Below are positions 1-6,596 of a DNA stretch of 6,680 bases, piece by piece. The stretch is from positions 1 through 6,680 of the forward strand of contig OMIJ01000195.1 of NCBI GenBank assembly GCA_900299065.1, in the 5' to 3' direction. Numbering within the stretch: position 1 is the first letter of the stretch; each line of letters begins with the position of its first letter. Both the position numbers and the translations under genes were made by a program. The DNA comes from Hyphomicrobiales bacterium (GTDB lineage Bacteria > Pseudomonadota > Alphaproteobacteria > Rhizobiales > Beijerinckiaceae). The notes below the pieces were generated by a model that did not search any database, was not told the origin of the DNA, and saw only the letters and a program-made list of their open reading frames with translations.

Positions 1-1
1 T

Positions 2-616
2 GAAATTCTCGATCTCTCGCGTGTTGAAGCCGGACGTTATGAACTCAAGGAAGAAGCTGTCTCCCTGGCTGGTGTTGTTGAAGACTGTACGCATTTGCTG
101 CGCATGCGCGCGCAAAATCGAGAAATCACCATGCATGAGCACATCGAAGCCAAACTGCCACGTCTTTGGGCCGATGAACGGGCCTTGCGTCAGATCATTC
201 TCAATCTTCTAAACAATGCGATCAAATTCACCCCGCAAGGTGGCACTATCACCATTAAGGCTGGCAGTACCAGCAATGGCGGCGAATATGTGAGCATACG
301 CGACACGGGCCCAGGCATTCCAGCCGATGAAATCCCCATCGTTCTGTCATCTTTCGGCCGCGGCTCTATGGCTCAGAAAAATGCCGATGAAGGGTCAGGA
401 CTAGGCCTGCCAATTGTCAAAGGTCTTGTGGAAATGCATGGCGGCACATTCACCCTCACCTCGGAAGTGAGAGTAGGCACTGAGGTTCTTGTCGCCCTGC
501 CCCCGGATCGTGTGATGAATGCGCTACCGCAGATCAATCCCGGCGAGTTAAAAATGGAAAGCTTCGAAGATTATATTCCCTATAGTCAGCGCCGCAATCC
601 GCGCCGCGCCGCTTGA
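2..616 (+). CDS. Sensor histidine kinase, C-terminal part (5' end off the window)
   Basis: This is the last 204 residues of a two-component sensor kinase, which autophosphorylates on a histidine using ATP and passes the phosphate to a response regulator. The reading frame is open from base 2. The first residues (ILDLSRVEAGRYEL) match the end of a HisKA dimerisation helix, so the phospho-accepting His and any sensor domains lie upstream of the window. The HATPase_c domain is complete: N box LNLLNNAIKFTP near nt 206-241, G1 box DTGPGIP near 302-322, an F-box-like SSFGRGS near 347-367, and G2 box GSGLGLP near 392-412. A short tail of about 35 residues, rich in Arg and Pro at its end, follows the ATPase domain. 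The style resembles the alphaproteobacterial PleC/DivJ/PdhS group (inference), but without the N-terminus the kinase cannot be named. It converges with cobT, leaving a 13-bp gap. Confidence 0.93.
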   Translation, partial: EILDLSRVEAGRYELKEEAVSLAGVVEDCTHLLRMRAQNREITMHEHIEAKLPRLWADERALRQIILNLLNNAIKFTPQGGTITIKAGSTSNGGEYVSIRDTGPGIPADEIPIVLSSFGRGSMAQKNADEGSGLGLPIVKGLVEMHGGTFTLTSEVRVGTEVLVALPPDRVMNALPQINPGELKMESFEDYIPYSQRRNPRRAA

Positions 617-629
617 AGACGAAGCACAC

Positions 630-1652
630 TTAGGGCAGAGCGCGAGGAACAGAGGCCTGCTCAAAAGTCGCCATATCCCGGTGACAAGCAAGGGCTGCCT
701 TAATCAATCCGAGCGCCAAGGCAGCACCTGCGCCCTGCCCCAGATCAATACCTAAATCCAGCAAGGGCTTTTTGCCAATACGCATAAGCACATTGGCATG
801 GGCAGCATCGCCCGCAACGTGCCCCGCCATGCAATGATCTATTGTTGCGGGATCGAGACGATGTAACACAGCTGCTGCTGCACAAGAGACATAGCCATCC
901 AGCACGACAGGAATGTGCTCCATACGCGCCGCCAATATGGCTCCGGCAATCGCCAAAATCTCGCGCCCTCCAAGACGACGCAGCAATTCAAGAGGATCAA
1001 TCACATGATCGCGATGCAAAGCCACAGCCGCCTCCACTGCAGCAATCTGACGCGCCCGCAGGGATTGATCCTGACGCGAAGAATGCAAAACCCAGTCAGC
1101 TGCAGAGCCGCCATAAAGGGCATGATAAATCGCTGCGGCAATAGTTGTATTGCCGACACCTGTTTCACCAAGAGCGAGAAGATCCGTACCCCCTGCAATG
1201 GCCTCCATCCCAAAGGCGATGGTTGCAGCCGCCTCGGCTTCATCCATAGCTGGTTCTGTCACAATGTCTTTGGTCGGCACATCCAAGGCGAGCTCAAAGA
1301 CTTTCAAGCCAACATCATAAGTGGCGCAGATCTGATTGACCGCCGCGCCTCCGGCAGCAAAATTGTCGAGCATGGCGCGCGTCATTGAAATGGGCGAGGC
1401 CGAAATATTCCGCTCAGCTAGGCCATGATTGGCGAGGAAGAGCGCCACAAGCGGGCGCTGCACTAAAGGTTGGGAGCGTCCCTGCCAGGCGGCCAGAAAG
1501 GCCACAATCTCCTCCAGACGGCCAAGCGAACCCTCTGGCTTGGCCAATTGGCTCTCGCGCGCCCGCACCTCATCGACACAGACCTGCGAGGCTGGCGGCA
1601 TAAGCGGCAGGAGATTGCGAATATCGTCAAAGGGAAGTCCGGAGGCAGCCAT
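630..1652 (-). CDS. cobT: Nicotinate-nucleotide--dimethylbenzimidazole phosphoribosyltransferase
   Basis: CobT (CobU in the Pseudomonas denitrificans naming) moves phosphoribose from nicotinate mononucleotide to 5,6-dimethylbenzimidazole. The alpha-ribazole phosphate formed is used in late nucleotide-loop assembly of cobalamin, in the cytoplasm. The 340 residues are close to the usual family length of about 335-356. Visible family signatures are KPEGSLGRLE (38-47), ANHGLAERNISASP (74-87), the phosphate-binding GETGVGNTT (162-170), LDGYVS (251-256), GHVAGDAAH (277-285) and LLDLGIDLGQGAGAALA (297-313). Glu163 matches the conserved Glu of the GE(L/T)G loop. The residue aligning with the proposed catalytic base (Glu317 in Salmonella, motif GEGSGAA) is Gln306 here. 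The ATG is preceded by AGGA about 8 nt upstream on the minus strand. No other cob gene lies in the window, and no cobalamin riboswitch fits in the short leader. Identity is very secure; full activity is less so because of Gln306. Confidence 0.96.
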   Translation of the reverse strand: MAASGLPFDDIRNLLPLMPPASQVCVDEVRARESQLAKPEGSLGRLEEIVAFLAAWQGRSQPLVQRPLVALFLANHGLAERNISASPISMTRAMLDNFAAGGAAVNQICATYDVGLKVFELALDVPTKDIVTEPAMDEAEAAATIAFGMEAIAGGTDLLALGETGVGNTTIAAAIYHALYGGSAADWVLHSSRQDQSLRARQIAAVEAAVALHRDHVIDPLELLRRLGGREILAIAGAILAARMEHIPVVLDGYVSCAAAAVLHRLDPATIDHCMAGHVAGDAAHANVLMRIGKKPLLDLGIDLGQGAGAALALGLIKAALACHRDMATFEQASVPRALP

Positions 1653-1735
1653 CTTAAATCCTAAATAAAGCCTGCCAGCCTCTTAAACCGCAAAACCATG
1701 ATTGCAAAGGCGGAACAAATGGTCGATCAAGGGCT

Positions 1736-1951
1736 ATGTCCGCCCTCCCCCTTTCACCCTGCGTTCAAATCTGCCTTTTGGATCCTCTCGACCAGATCTG
1801 TCTGGGCTGCGGACGCCATATTGATGAAATCGCGCAATGGTCCAATTTATCCGCGCTACAGCGTCAGGCCATCCTCAATCGGCTGAATGGCCCAGAACGA
1901 GCAAACGAGCCTGCCCCAAGCGCCCAGAAACCCGATCAGCCCACAAGCTGA
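1736..1951 (+). CDS. DUF1289 domain-containing small cysteine protein
   Basis: This 71-residue protein matches the DUF1289 family, small proteins common in proteobacteria that are often annotated as predicted Fe-S proteins. Their biochemical role is not established. The signature is plain: SPCVQICLLDPLDQICLGCG gives four cysteines (9, 13, 22, 25) spaced C-x3-C-x8-C-x2-C. It is followed by R-x-x-(D)EI-x-x-W (HIDEIAQW) and a helical segment ALQRQAILNRL. The cysteines suggest binding of a metal or Fe-S cluster (inference). The tail after residue 50 is rich in Pro, Ala and Gln and probably disordered. The ATG at 1736 starts the protein only eight residues before Cys9, which is usual for the family; the Shine-Dalgarno match is poor (AAGGG sits too close to the ATG). 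The gene is divergent from cobT, and its last 16 bp overlap the end of dusA on the other strand. Confidence 0.85.
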   Translation: MSALPLSPCVQICLLDPLDQICLGCGRHIDEIAQWSNLSALQRQAILNRLNGPERANEPAPSAQKPDQPTS

Positions 1952-2982
1952 GCCTCTGTCTGATTGAGGGAGGTAGAAGGATGCACCAAAGCTGCGGCCT
2001 GTCGCACAATCTCCAGCCCCGCCCCGGATTTGACTGCATAGGTCGCCAAATGCCGCCGCCAGGCTCTTGCGCCCGGCATGCCCGTGAACAGTCCCAAAAG
2101 ATGACGTGTCATATCGGCAAGCCTCACACCTTCTGACAAGCGCGCCTCAATATAGGGCAGATAGGCCTCCAACACCTCAAATTGCGTTTCATAGGGTGCG
2201 GCCTGCTCAAACAATACAGGATCGACAGAGCCCAAAAGGCCCGGCTCATGATAGGCACTGCGCCCCAGCATCACACCATCAACATATGCAAGGTGATGCT
2301 GAGACTGAGCCAGATCGGTGATCCCGCCATTGATGATGATCGGCACATGCGGATAATCGGCCTTGAGCTGATAGACGAGCGGATAATCAAGCGGAGGCAC
2401 ATCGCGATTTTCCTTCGGTGACAGCCCCTGCAGCCAGGCTTTGCGCGCATGCACGATCAAAGCATCTGCCCCAGCATCAATCACGCTTTTCGCCATAGCC
2501 CAAAGCGCTGCCTGCGGATCCTGATCATCCACTCCAATACGGCACTTCACCGTAACAGGAATACGCACCGAGGTTTTCATTGCTGCAACACAGGCGCCTA
2601 CCAATTCAGGCTCGCGCATCAGACAAGCGCCAAAAGCCCCATTCTGCACCCGATCCGACGGACAGCCACAATTGAGATTGATCTCATCATAGCCAAAATC
2701 TTCGCCAATCTTCGCACATAAAGCCAGATCCTTGGGATCAGAGCCACCCAATTGCAAAGCAAGCGAACGCTCACTGGGGTCAAACCCCAGCAGCCTTTGA
2801 CGCGGCCCGTGAATAATGGCTCCCGTCGTCACCATTTCCGAATAAAGCCGCGCCCTGCGGCTAAAGGTGCGATGAAACACCCGGCAGTGACGATCCGTCC
2901 AATCCATCATCGGGGCAACGCAAAAGCGCCAAGCCTCAGACGCAGACGGGTTTGAGATGGGCTCACCCAAAATTAGCCTCAC
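1936..2982 (-). CDS. dusA: tRNA-dihydrouridine(20/20a) synthase DusA
   Basis: DusA is a flavin (FMN) enzyme that reduces uridine 20/20a in the D-loop of tRNA to dihydrouridine with NADPH. With 348 residues it has the usual length. The TIM-barrel FMN signatures are in order: CVAPMMDWTD (21-30), SEMVTTGAI (48-56), the active-site motif NLNCGCPSDRVQNGAFGACLM (catalytic Cys107 in GCPS), VKCRIGVDD (146-153), HARKAWLQGLSPKENR (178-193, typical of the DusA subgroup), INGGI (218-222) and GVMLGRSAY (236-244). A helical tRNA-binding domain follows. The start is uncertain: 2982 is a GTG with no clear ribosome site. A TTG four codons in, at 2970, has GAGG six bases upstream and may be the true start. An in-frame stop just upstream of 2982 limits the choice. 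The gene converges with the DUF1289 gene and is divergent from the S15 hydrolase. Confidence 0.95.
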   Translation of the reverse strand: MRLILGEPISNPSASEAWRFCVAPMMDWTDRHCRVFHRTFSRRARLYSEMVTTGAIIHGPRQRLLGFDPSERSLALQLGGSDPKDLALCAKIGEDFGYDEINLNCGCPSDRVQNGAFGACLMREPELVGACVAAMKTSVRIPVTVKCRIGVDDQDPQAALWAMAKSVIDAGADALIVHARKAWLQGLSPKENRDVPPLDYPLVYQLKADYPHVPIIINGGITDLAQSQHHLAYVDGVMLGRSAYHEPGLLGSVDPVLFEQAAPYETQFEVLEAYLPYIEARLSEGVRLADMTRHLLGLFTGMPGARAWRRHLATYAVKSGAGLEIVRQAAALVHPSTSLNQTEAQLVG

Positions 2983-3111
2983 ACTGGCAGGAAAGCGGGC
3001 TGATCAAACGCGACCCTTGCCCTCTCTAGCTGTTAAAGCCGCTCTTGCCAGACTGCAAGAGGCTTATGCCCGCCTGTTCCCTCAAGGGTCGAAAGCGCTT
3101 AATCTGCCCTC

Positions 3112-5004
3112 ATGCTTGAATCAGACACTGCCCCTGAATCCTCTGACCAGACCCTTTTGCACGATATCGCCATCCCCATGCGTGATGGCGTACATCTGGC
3201 CACCGATGTCTATTTGCCCACCAATGCCAAAGGTCCCCTGCCCGTCATTCTTGAGCGCACGCCCTATGGCAAGCACAAGCCCTCACGCTCGGAATTATTG
3301 GCTGGCCAATCTTCACCCATGAACAGGGCCGATCTCGCCAGCCATTTCACTCAAGCTGGCTATGCCGTCGTCTTCCAAGATTGCCGCGGACGTTATAGCT
3401 CGCAAGGGGAATTCACGAAATATCTCTCCGAGGGCCCCGATGGCTTTGACACCATCGACTGGATCGCCAAACAGGACTGGTGCAATGGGCGTGTGGGCAT
3501 GATGGGCCTTTCCTATGCTGCGCATACACAAATGGCAGCAGCCTGTCTCAATCCGCCCGCGCTCGCTTGCATGATTCTAGACTCAGGCGGCTTCTCCAAT
3601 GCTTTCACCTGCGGCATCAGACAGGGCGGCGCGTTTGAACTCAAACAAGCCACATGGGCCTGGAACCATGCCAAGGAAAGCCGCAATGCAGAACATAATC
3701 CTGCTATTCGCGCCGCTTTAGAAGCAGAGAACATTTTTGCTTGGTTCAAATCCATGCCCTGGTCAAAGGGAAGATCCCCCGTGCGCTGGGATGAGGATTA
3801 TGAGGATTATCTCCTCGAACAATGGCGCCATGGCACGTTTGATTCATATCGGCAGAAAATCGGTCTTTATGCCGAAGGTTATTATGACACTTTGCCGAAC
3901 ATTCCAGTCGCGCTGATGTCGAGCTGGTATGATGCTTATGTCAAAACAACCTTTGACAATTTCGCTGGCCTCTCGCGCTCAGCTCAGCGCCCCCTTCAAC
4001 TCATTATGGGACCTTGGACACATGGCGATCGCACCAAACGCGTGATTGGCGATGTGGACTTTGGTGCAAAGGCTTTGTTTGAGCAAAATGTTGCCACAGA
4101 TTGGCTGGCCTATCGGCTCAATTGGTTCAATCGCCATCTCAAACAGGCAAAGGTGCAAGAAGAACCACGCGTGCGTCTCTTCCTGATGGGCGGTGGCGGC
4201 GGCAGGCGCACACAACAGAACAAGCTTGATCATGGTGGCGAATGGATAGAGGCGGATCATTGGCCTTTGCCAGGAACCAAATTTGAACATTGGCATATTC
4301 ATCGCTCCGGCACTTTGGCCAAAGACAGGCCTGCTCCCAATGCGGCTTCCCAGAGCTATCACTTTGATCCGCTCAATCCTGTGCCAACCATTGGAGGAGC
4401 TTTGACCTCCGGCCAGCCGGTCTTTGTCGGCGGTGCTTTTGATCAGCGCGAGGATGAGCGCTTTTTCGGCTGCATGAATTCCGGCCTGCCCCTATCCGGT
4501 CGCCGCGATGTTCTGTCTTTTGAAAGCGAAACTTTGAGAGATGATCTGGCAATCATTGGCCCCATCAAGATCGAACTCTGGGTGACCAGTGATCAGCCAG
4601 ATACTGATTTCACCGCTAAGTTGATTGATGTCTATCCTCCCTCCGCCGATTGGCCATTAGGCTTTGCGATGAACCTCACGGATGGAATCTTTCGCTGCCG
4701 CTATCGCAATTCCTTTGCAAAGCCCGAGCCCATTCAAAGAGGTGAAATTTTCAAAATCGAGATTGAACCTTTCGCAACCGCCAATCTGTTCAAGGCGGGC
4801 CATAGGATCAGGCTGGATATCTCATCCAGCAATTTCCCCAAATATGATGTGAACCCCAATTCCTATGAGCCCGAGGGCGAAGGTCGCCTGCCACGTGTGG
4901 CGATCAATACTGTGTTTATGGACGAACAACATCCCTCTCGGGTCAACCTTCCAGTGGTTGATCACTCGCAACTCAAATTCTGGAAGATGCCTGCAAAGCT
5001 ATGA
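3112..5004 (+). CDS. CocE/NonD family hydrolase (peptidase S15, X-Pro dipeptidyl-peptidase-like)
   Basis: This is an alpha/beta hydrolase of the cocaine-esterase / glutaryl-7-ACA acylase / X-prolyl dipeptidyl-peptidase group, 630 residues against a usual 550-670. The N-terminal catalytic domain opens with IPMRDGVHLATDVYLP (21-36) and ERTPYGKH (48-55), whose Tyr52 matches the oxyanion-hole Tyr of CocE. Then come CRGRYSSQGEF (91-101) and the nucleophile elbow GLSYAAHTQ with Ser134. The remaining triad members are Asp274 in SSWYDAYV and His304 in MGPWTHGD. The last 280 or so residues match the PepX_C jelly-roll domain (ELWVTSDQPDTDFTAKL near 485-500, then GHRIRLDISSSNFP). There is no signal peptide, so a cytoplasmic enzyme is likely. 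Substrates vary widely in this family (esters, amides, peptides) and cannot be read from sequence. The first 20 residues are not conserved and the ribosome site at 3112 is weak, though no better start is evident. Confidence 0.93.
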   Translation: MLESDTAPESSDQTLLHDIAIPMRDGVHLATDVYLPTNAKGPLPVILERTPYGKHKPSRSELLAGQSSPMNRADLASHFTQAGYAVVFQDCRGRYSSQGEFTKYLSEGPDGFDTIDWIAKQDWCNGRVGMMGLSYAAHTQMAAACLNPPALACMILDSGGFSNAFTCGIRQGGAFELKQATWAWNHAKESRNAEHNPAIRAALEAENIFAWFKSMPWSKGRSPVRWDEDYEDYLLEQWRHGTFDSYRQKIGLYAEGYYDTLPNIPVALMSSWYDAYVKTTFDNFAGLSRSAQRPLQLIMGPWTHGDRTKRVIGDVDFGAKALFEQNVATDWLAYRLNWFNRHLKQAKVQEEPRVRLFLMGGGGGRRTQQNKLDHGGEWIEADHWPLPGTKFEHWHIHRSGTLAKDRPAPNAASQSYHFDPLNPVPTIGGALTSGQPVFVGGAFDQREDERFFGCMNSGLPLSGRRDVLSFESETLRDDLAIIGPIKIELWVTSDQPDTDFTAKLIDVYPPSADWPLGFAMNLTDGIFRCRYRNSFAKPEPIQRGEIFKIEIEPFATANLFKAGHRIRLDISSSNFPKYDVNPNSYEPEGEGRLPRVAINTVFMDEQHPSRVNLPVVDHSQLKFWKMPAKL

Positions 5005-5025
5005 GTTCACGCCCCAAGCGTGAAC
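5005..5025. repeat. Perfect inverted repeat between hydrolase and GST genes
   Basis: Arms GTTCACGC (5005-5012) and GCGTGAAC (5018-5025) are exact reverse complements around a five-base loop CCCAA, beginning right after the hydrolase stop codon. No T run follows on the plus strand, so it is a poor intrinsic terminator. It overlaps the likely -35 element of the GST promoter, and a third TTCACG lies at 5042-5047. An operator for a dimeric regulator is therefore a reasonable reading (inference). Confidence 0.55.
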
Positions 5026-5035
5026 AGGCTATAAT
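5006..5035 (+). promoter_or_regulatory. Putative sigma-70-type promoter of the GST gene
   Basis: A perfect TATAAT (5030-5035) lies 18 bp downstream of TTCACG (5006-5011), which matches four of six bases of the TTGACA consensus. Transcription would begin near 5042, leaving a leader of about 22 bases that carries the AAGAGG ribosome site. The -35 element sits inside the left arm of the 5005-5025 inverted repeat. This is prediction from motif match only. Confidence 0.45.
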
Positions 5036-5064
5036 CTGCTATTCACGAATCAAAGAGGCCCGCT

Positions 5065-5718
5065 ATGCCGGTGACACTTTTCATTGCCAATAAAGCTTAT
5101 TCTTCATGGTCCATGCGTCCCTGGCTCCTCATGGCCAGCATGGGCATTCCCTTTGAAGAAGTCGTCATTCCCATGGCACGACCTGACTCAAAGAAGAAAA
5201 TGCTGAAACATTCGCCCGTCGGTAAAATGCCCGCGCTCAAAGATGGCGATGTCATTGTGTATGAATCCATTTCTGTGATCGAATATATTGCCGAGAAATA
5301 TCCGCAGAAAAATATTTGGCCCAAGAATAAAGCCGCTCGCGCGCTTGCCCGTTCGCTGAGCGCTGAAATGCATGCAGGCTTTCAAGCCCTGCGCCAGCAT
5401 TGCCCCACTGTCTTTCGTCGCCCCGTCAAAGCAAGAGAATTGACGCCAGAAGCCGCTTTGGATGTCGCGCGCCTTGAAAGCGCCTTTGCCAACACCCGTA
5501 AAGCCTATGGCCGCGGCGGGCCGTTTCTTTTTGGCAAATTCACTGCCGTTGATGCGATGTTTGCGCCTATTGTTACGCGTCTGCATATTTATGACATCAA
5601 AGTCAGCAAGACAACGCGCGCCTATATGGATGCAATCATGGCCCTGCCTGCCTATCAGGCCTGGATTAAGGATGCGGCAAAAGAAAAATGGGCGATTGAA
5701 AAATTTGATGTGATCTGA
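5065..5718 (+). CDS. Glutathione S-transferase family protein
   Basis: This is a 217-residue cytosolic GST-like protein; family members conjugate glutathione to electrophiles or carry out related thiol chemistry. The N-terminal thioredoxin-like domain (about 1-82) shows NKAYSSWSMRPWLLM (9-23), where a Ser near the start of the first helix would activate glutathione. It also has the cis-Pro loop VGKMPAL (52-58) and the gamma-glutamyl-binding YESISVIEYI (66-75, Glu67-Ser68). The C-terminal all-helical domain (about 88-210) includes FLFGKFTAVDAMFAPIVTRL, the usual N-capping box and buried helix of GSTs. AAGAGG lies six bases before the ATG, so the start is secure. The gene follows the S15 hydrolase by 60 bp on the same strand but appears to have its own promoter. 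The stop codon lies in the loop of the terminator hairpin at 5701-5731. The subclass and substrate cannot be fixed from sequence. Confidence 0.93.
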   Translation: MPVTLFIANKAYSSWSMRPWLLMASMGIPFEEVVIPMARPDSKKKMLKHSPVGKMPALKDGDVIVYESISVIEYIAEKYPQKNIWPKNKAARALARSLSAEMHAGFQALRQHCPTVFRRPVKARELTPEAALDVARLESAFANTRKAYGRGGPFLFGKFTAVDAMFAPIVTRLHIYDIKVSKTTRAYMDAIMALPAYQAWIKDAAKEKWAIEKFDVI

Positions 5719-5731
5719 TCCCATCAAATTT
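5701..5731. terminator. Bidirectional intrinsic terminator between GST and aldolase genes
   Basis: AAATTTGATG (5701-5710) and CATCAAATTT (5722-5731) form a perfect 10-bp stem around an 11-base loop that contains the GST stop codon. Read on the minus strand, the stem runs into TTTTTC, so it best serves as the terminator of the aldolase gene, which ends at 5738. On the plus strand the U-rich stretch is only three bases, so stopping GST transcripts may be weaker. The stem is AT-rich and of moderate strength. Confidence 0.6.
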
Positions 5732-5737
5732 CAAAAC

Positions 5738-6534
5738 TCACTCAATGACAACTTGCGCCTTCCATAAGTCCCATGGCCGCGAGATGGTTTTCATCACCGT
5801 GGCATCGGCCTTTGCACCCTCAACCTCGTTGAGGAAAGTAAGCGGGCCTTTCAGAGCTTGCGCCTGCAATTGCATATGCGCATTCACTTCGGAATAAATG
5901 GCGCGATAGACCGCTTCTTGCAGTGATGAACCAACAGCCACATTGCCATGGCCACGCATGAGCGCCATAGGCTTGTGGCCCAGCACTTTGGCCAAAGCAG
6001 CGCCCATCGCATTTGAACTTACCAACAAATCCGTATCGCCAAAAAACTCGCGCGCATCATAGATCGGCACACCCTGCGCCAAAAAGCGCTCATATGAAAC
6101 ACGGCCTGCATGGGCGTTTTGGAAATGGCAAAGGGCAAAACGGAGGCCGAATGCGAATGGACAATCGCCATTACATCTGGCCTTGCTTGATAAATCTCGC
6201 CATGAATATAACGCTCAAGATAAGAGGCGCGATGCTCGCCCGAAACGGGCTCGCTATCCCCGGCATATTCCATGATATCCGCCCGGCACACGCGCGCAGG
6301 CGCCAGCGAGCGCGACAGCAAAAAATGATCCTTATTGTTGGGATGGCGCATGCTCACATGCCCATACCCATCGAGCACATTTTGGGTTGCAAGAATACGA
6401 TTGGCGGCCACCAGATCGCCTATAAGCTCAGGGTCAACCGGCCCCGCCGATAAAGGGCGCCGCACCCCTCCCCCGCTGGACTCAGACACAGAGGCCAGAT
6501 AGGCCATAGGCTTACAACACAAACACCGCAGCAT
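5738..6534 (-). pseudogene. Class II aldolase/adducin family protein, split by a -1 frameshift
   Basis: Two overlapping minus-strand reading frames together make one class II aldolase/adducin protein of about 265 residues. The family comprises metal-dependent aldolases, epimerases and decarboxylases related to fuculose-phosphate aldolase. The upstream frame carries GYGHVSMRHP (56-65), ERYIHGEIYQARPD (107-120) and the metal-binding HSH of IVHSHS (His126, His128), ending its family match at FHMSAF. The downstream frame (from 6082) resumes with LAQGVPIYDAREFFGDTDLLV, then RGHG with the third metal-binding His, and RPWDLW near the end. The break lies in a run of five A (6081-6085; T on the coding strand): one more base would restore the frame exactly. 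The cause could be a real mutation, a sequencing or assembly error, or slippage. All other family positions look intact, so decay, if any, is recent. The ATG at 6534 is preceded by GGGGA; a GTG at 6555 and an ATG at 6507 are other possible starts. Confidence 0.85.
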
Positions 6535-6596
6535 GACGATCCCCGGTTTGGGCACAAATCAGATTATGAGATTTGCAGATTGAGGCTGAATCACAG
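6535..6596. promoter_or_regulatory. Divergent intergenic region of the aldolase and SDR genes
   Basis: This 62-bp gap should hold the promoters of both divergent genes. On the minus strand, CATAAT (6568 down to 6563) is one mismatch from the -10 consensus and well placed for the aldolase start at 6534, but no good -35 element accompanies it. On the plus strand I see no clear promoter; GAGG at 6582-6585 may be the ribosome site of the SDR gene, with long spacing. Confidence 0.3.

Noticed and set aside
842..1388. Plus-strand open frames of 100 and 157 residues inside cobT
   Set aside because: They are antisense to the conserved CobT core and show no domain or ribosome site.
1653..1735. Possible cobalamin riboswitch upstream of cobT
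   Set aside because: The gap is only 83 bp, far shorter than the roughly 200-base element, and I see no B12-box sequence on the minus strand.
2957..3322. A 121-residue plus-strand frame across the dusA-hydrolase gap
   Set aside because: It overlaps the starts of both well-supported genes in another frame and shows no family motif; the part inside the gap is too short to argue for a gene.
3979..4362. A 127-residue minus-strand frame inside the S15 hydrolase gene
   Set aside because: It is antisense to the catalytic and linker region of a clear enzyme and has no family signature.
5005..5025. Inverted repeat read as an intrinsic terminator of the hydrolase gene
   Set aside because: No T run follows the stem on the plus strand, and a TATAAT lies just downstream, so a promoter/operator role fits better.
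5188..5727. A 179-residue open frame on the minus strand, antisense to the GST gene
   Set aside because: It lies opposite a well-supported GST, has no recognisable domain, and its protein composition looks like a mirror of the sense codons.
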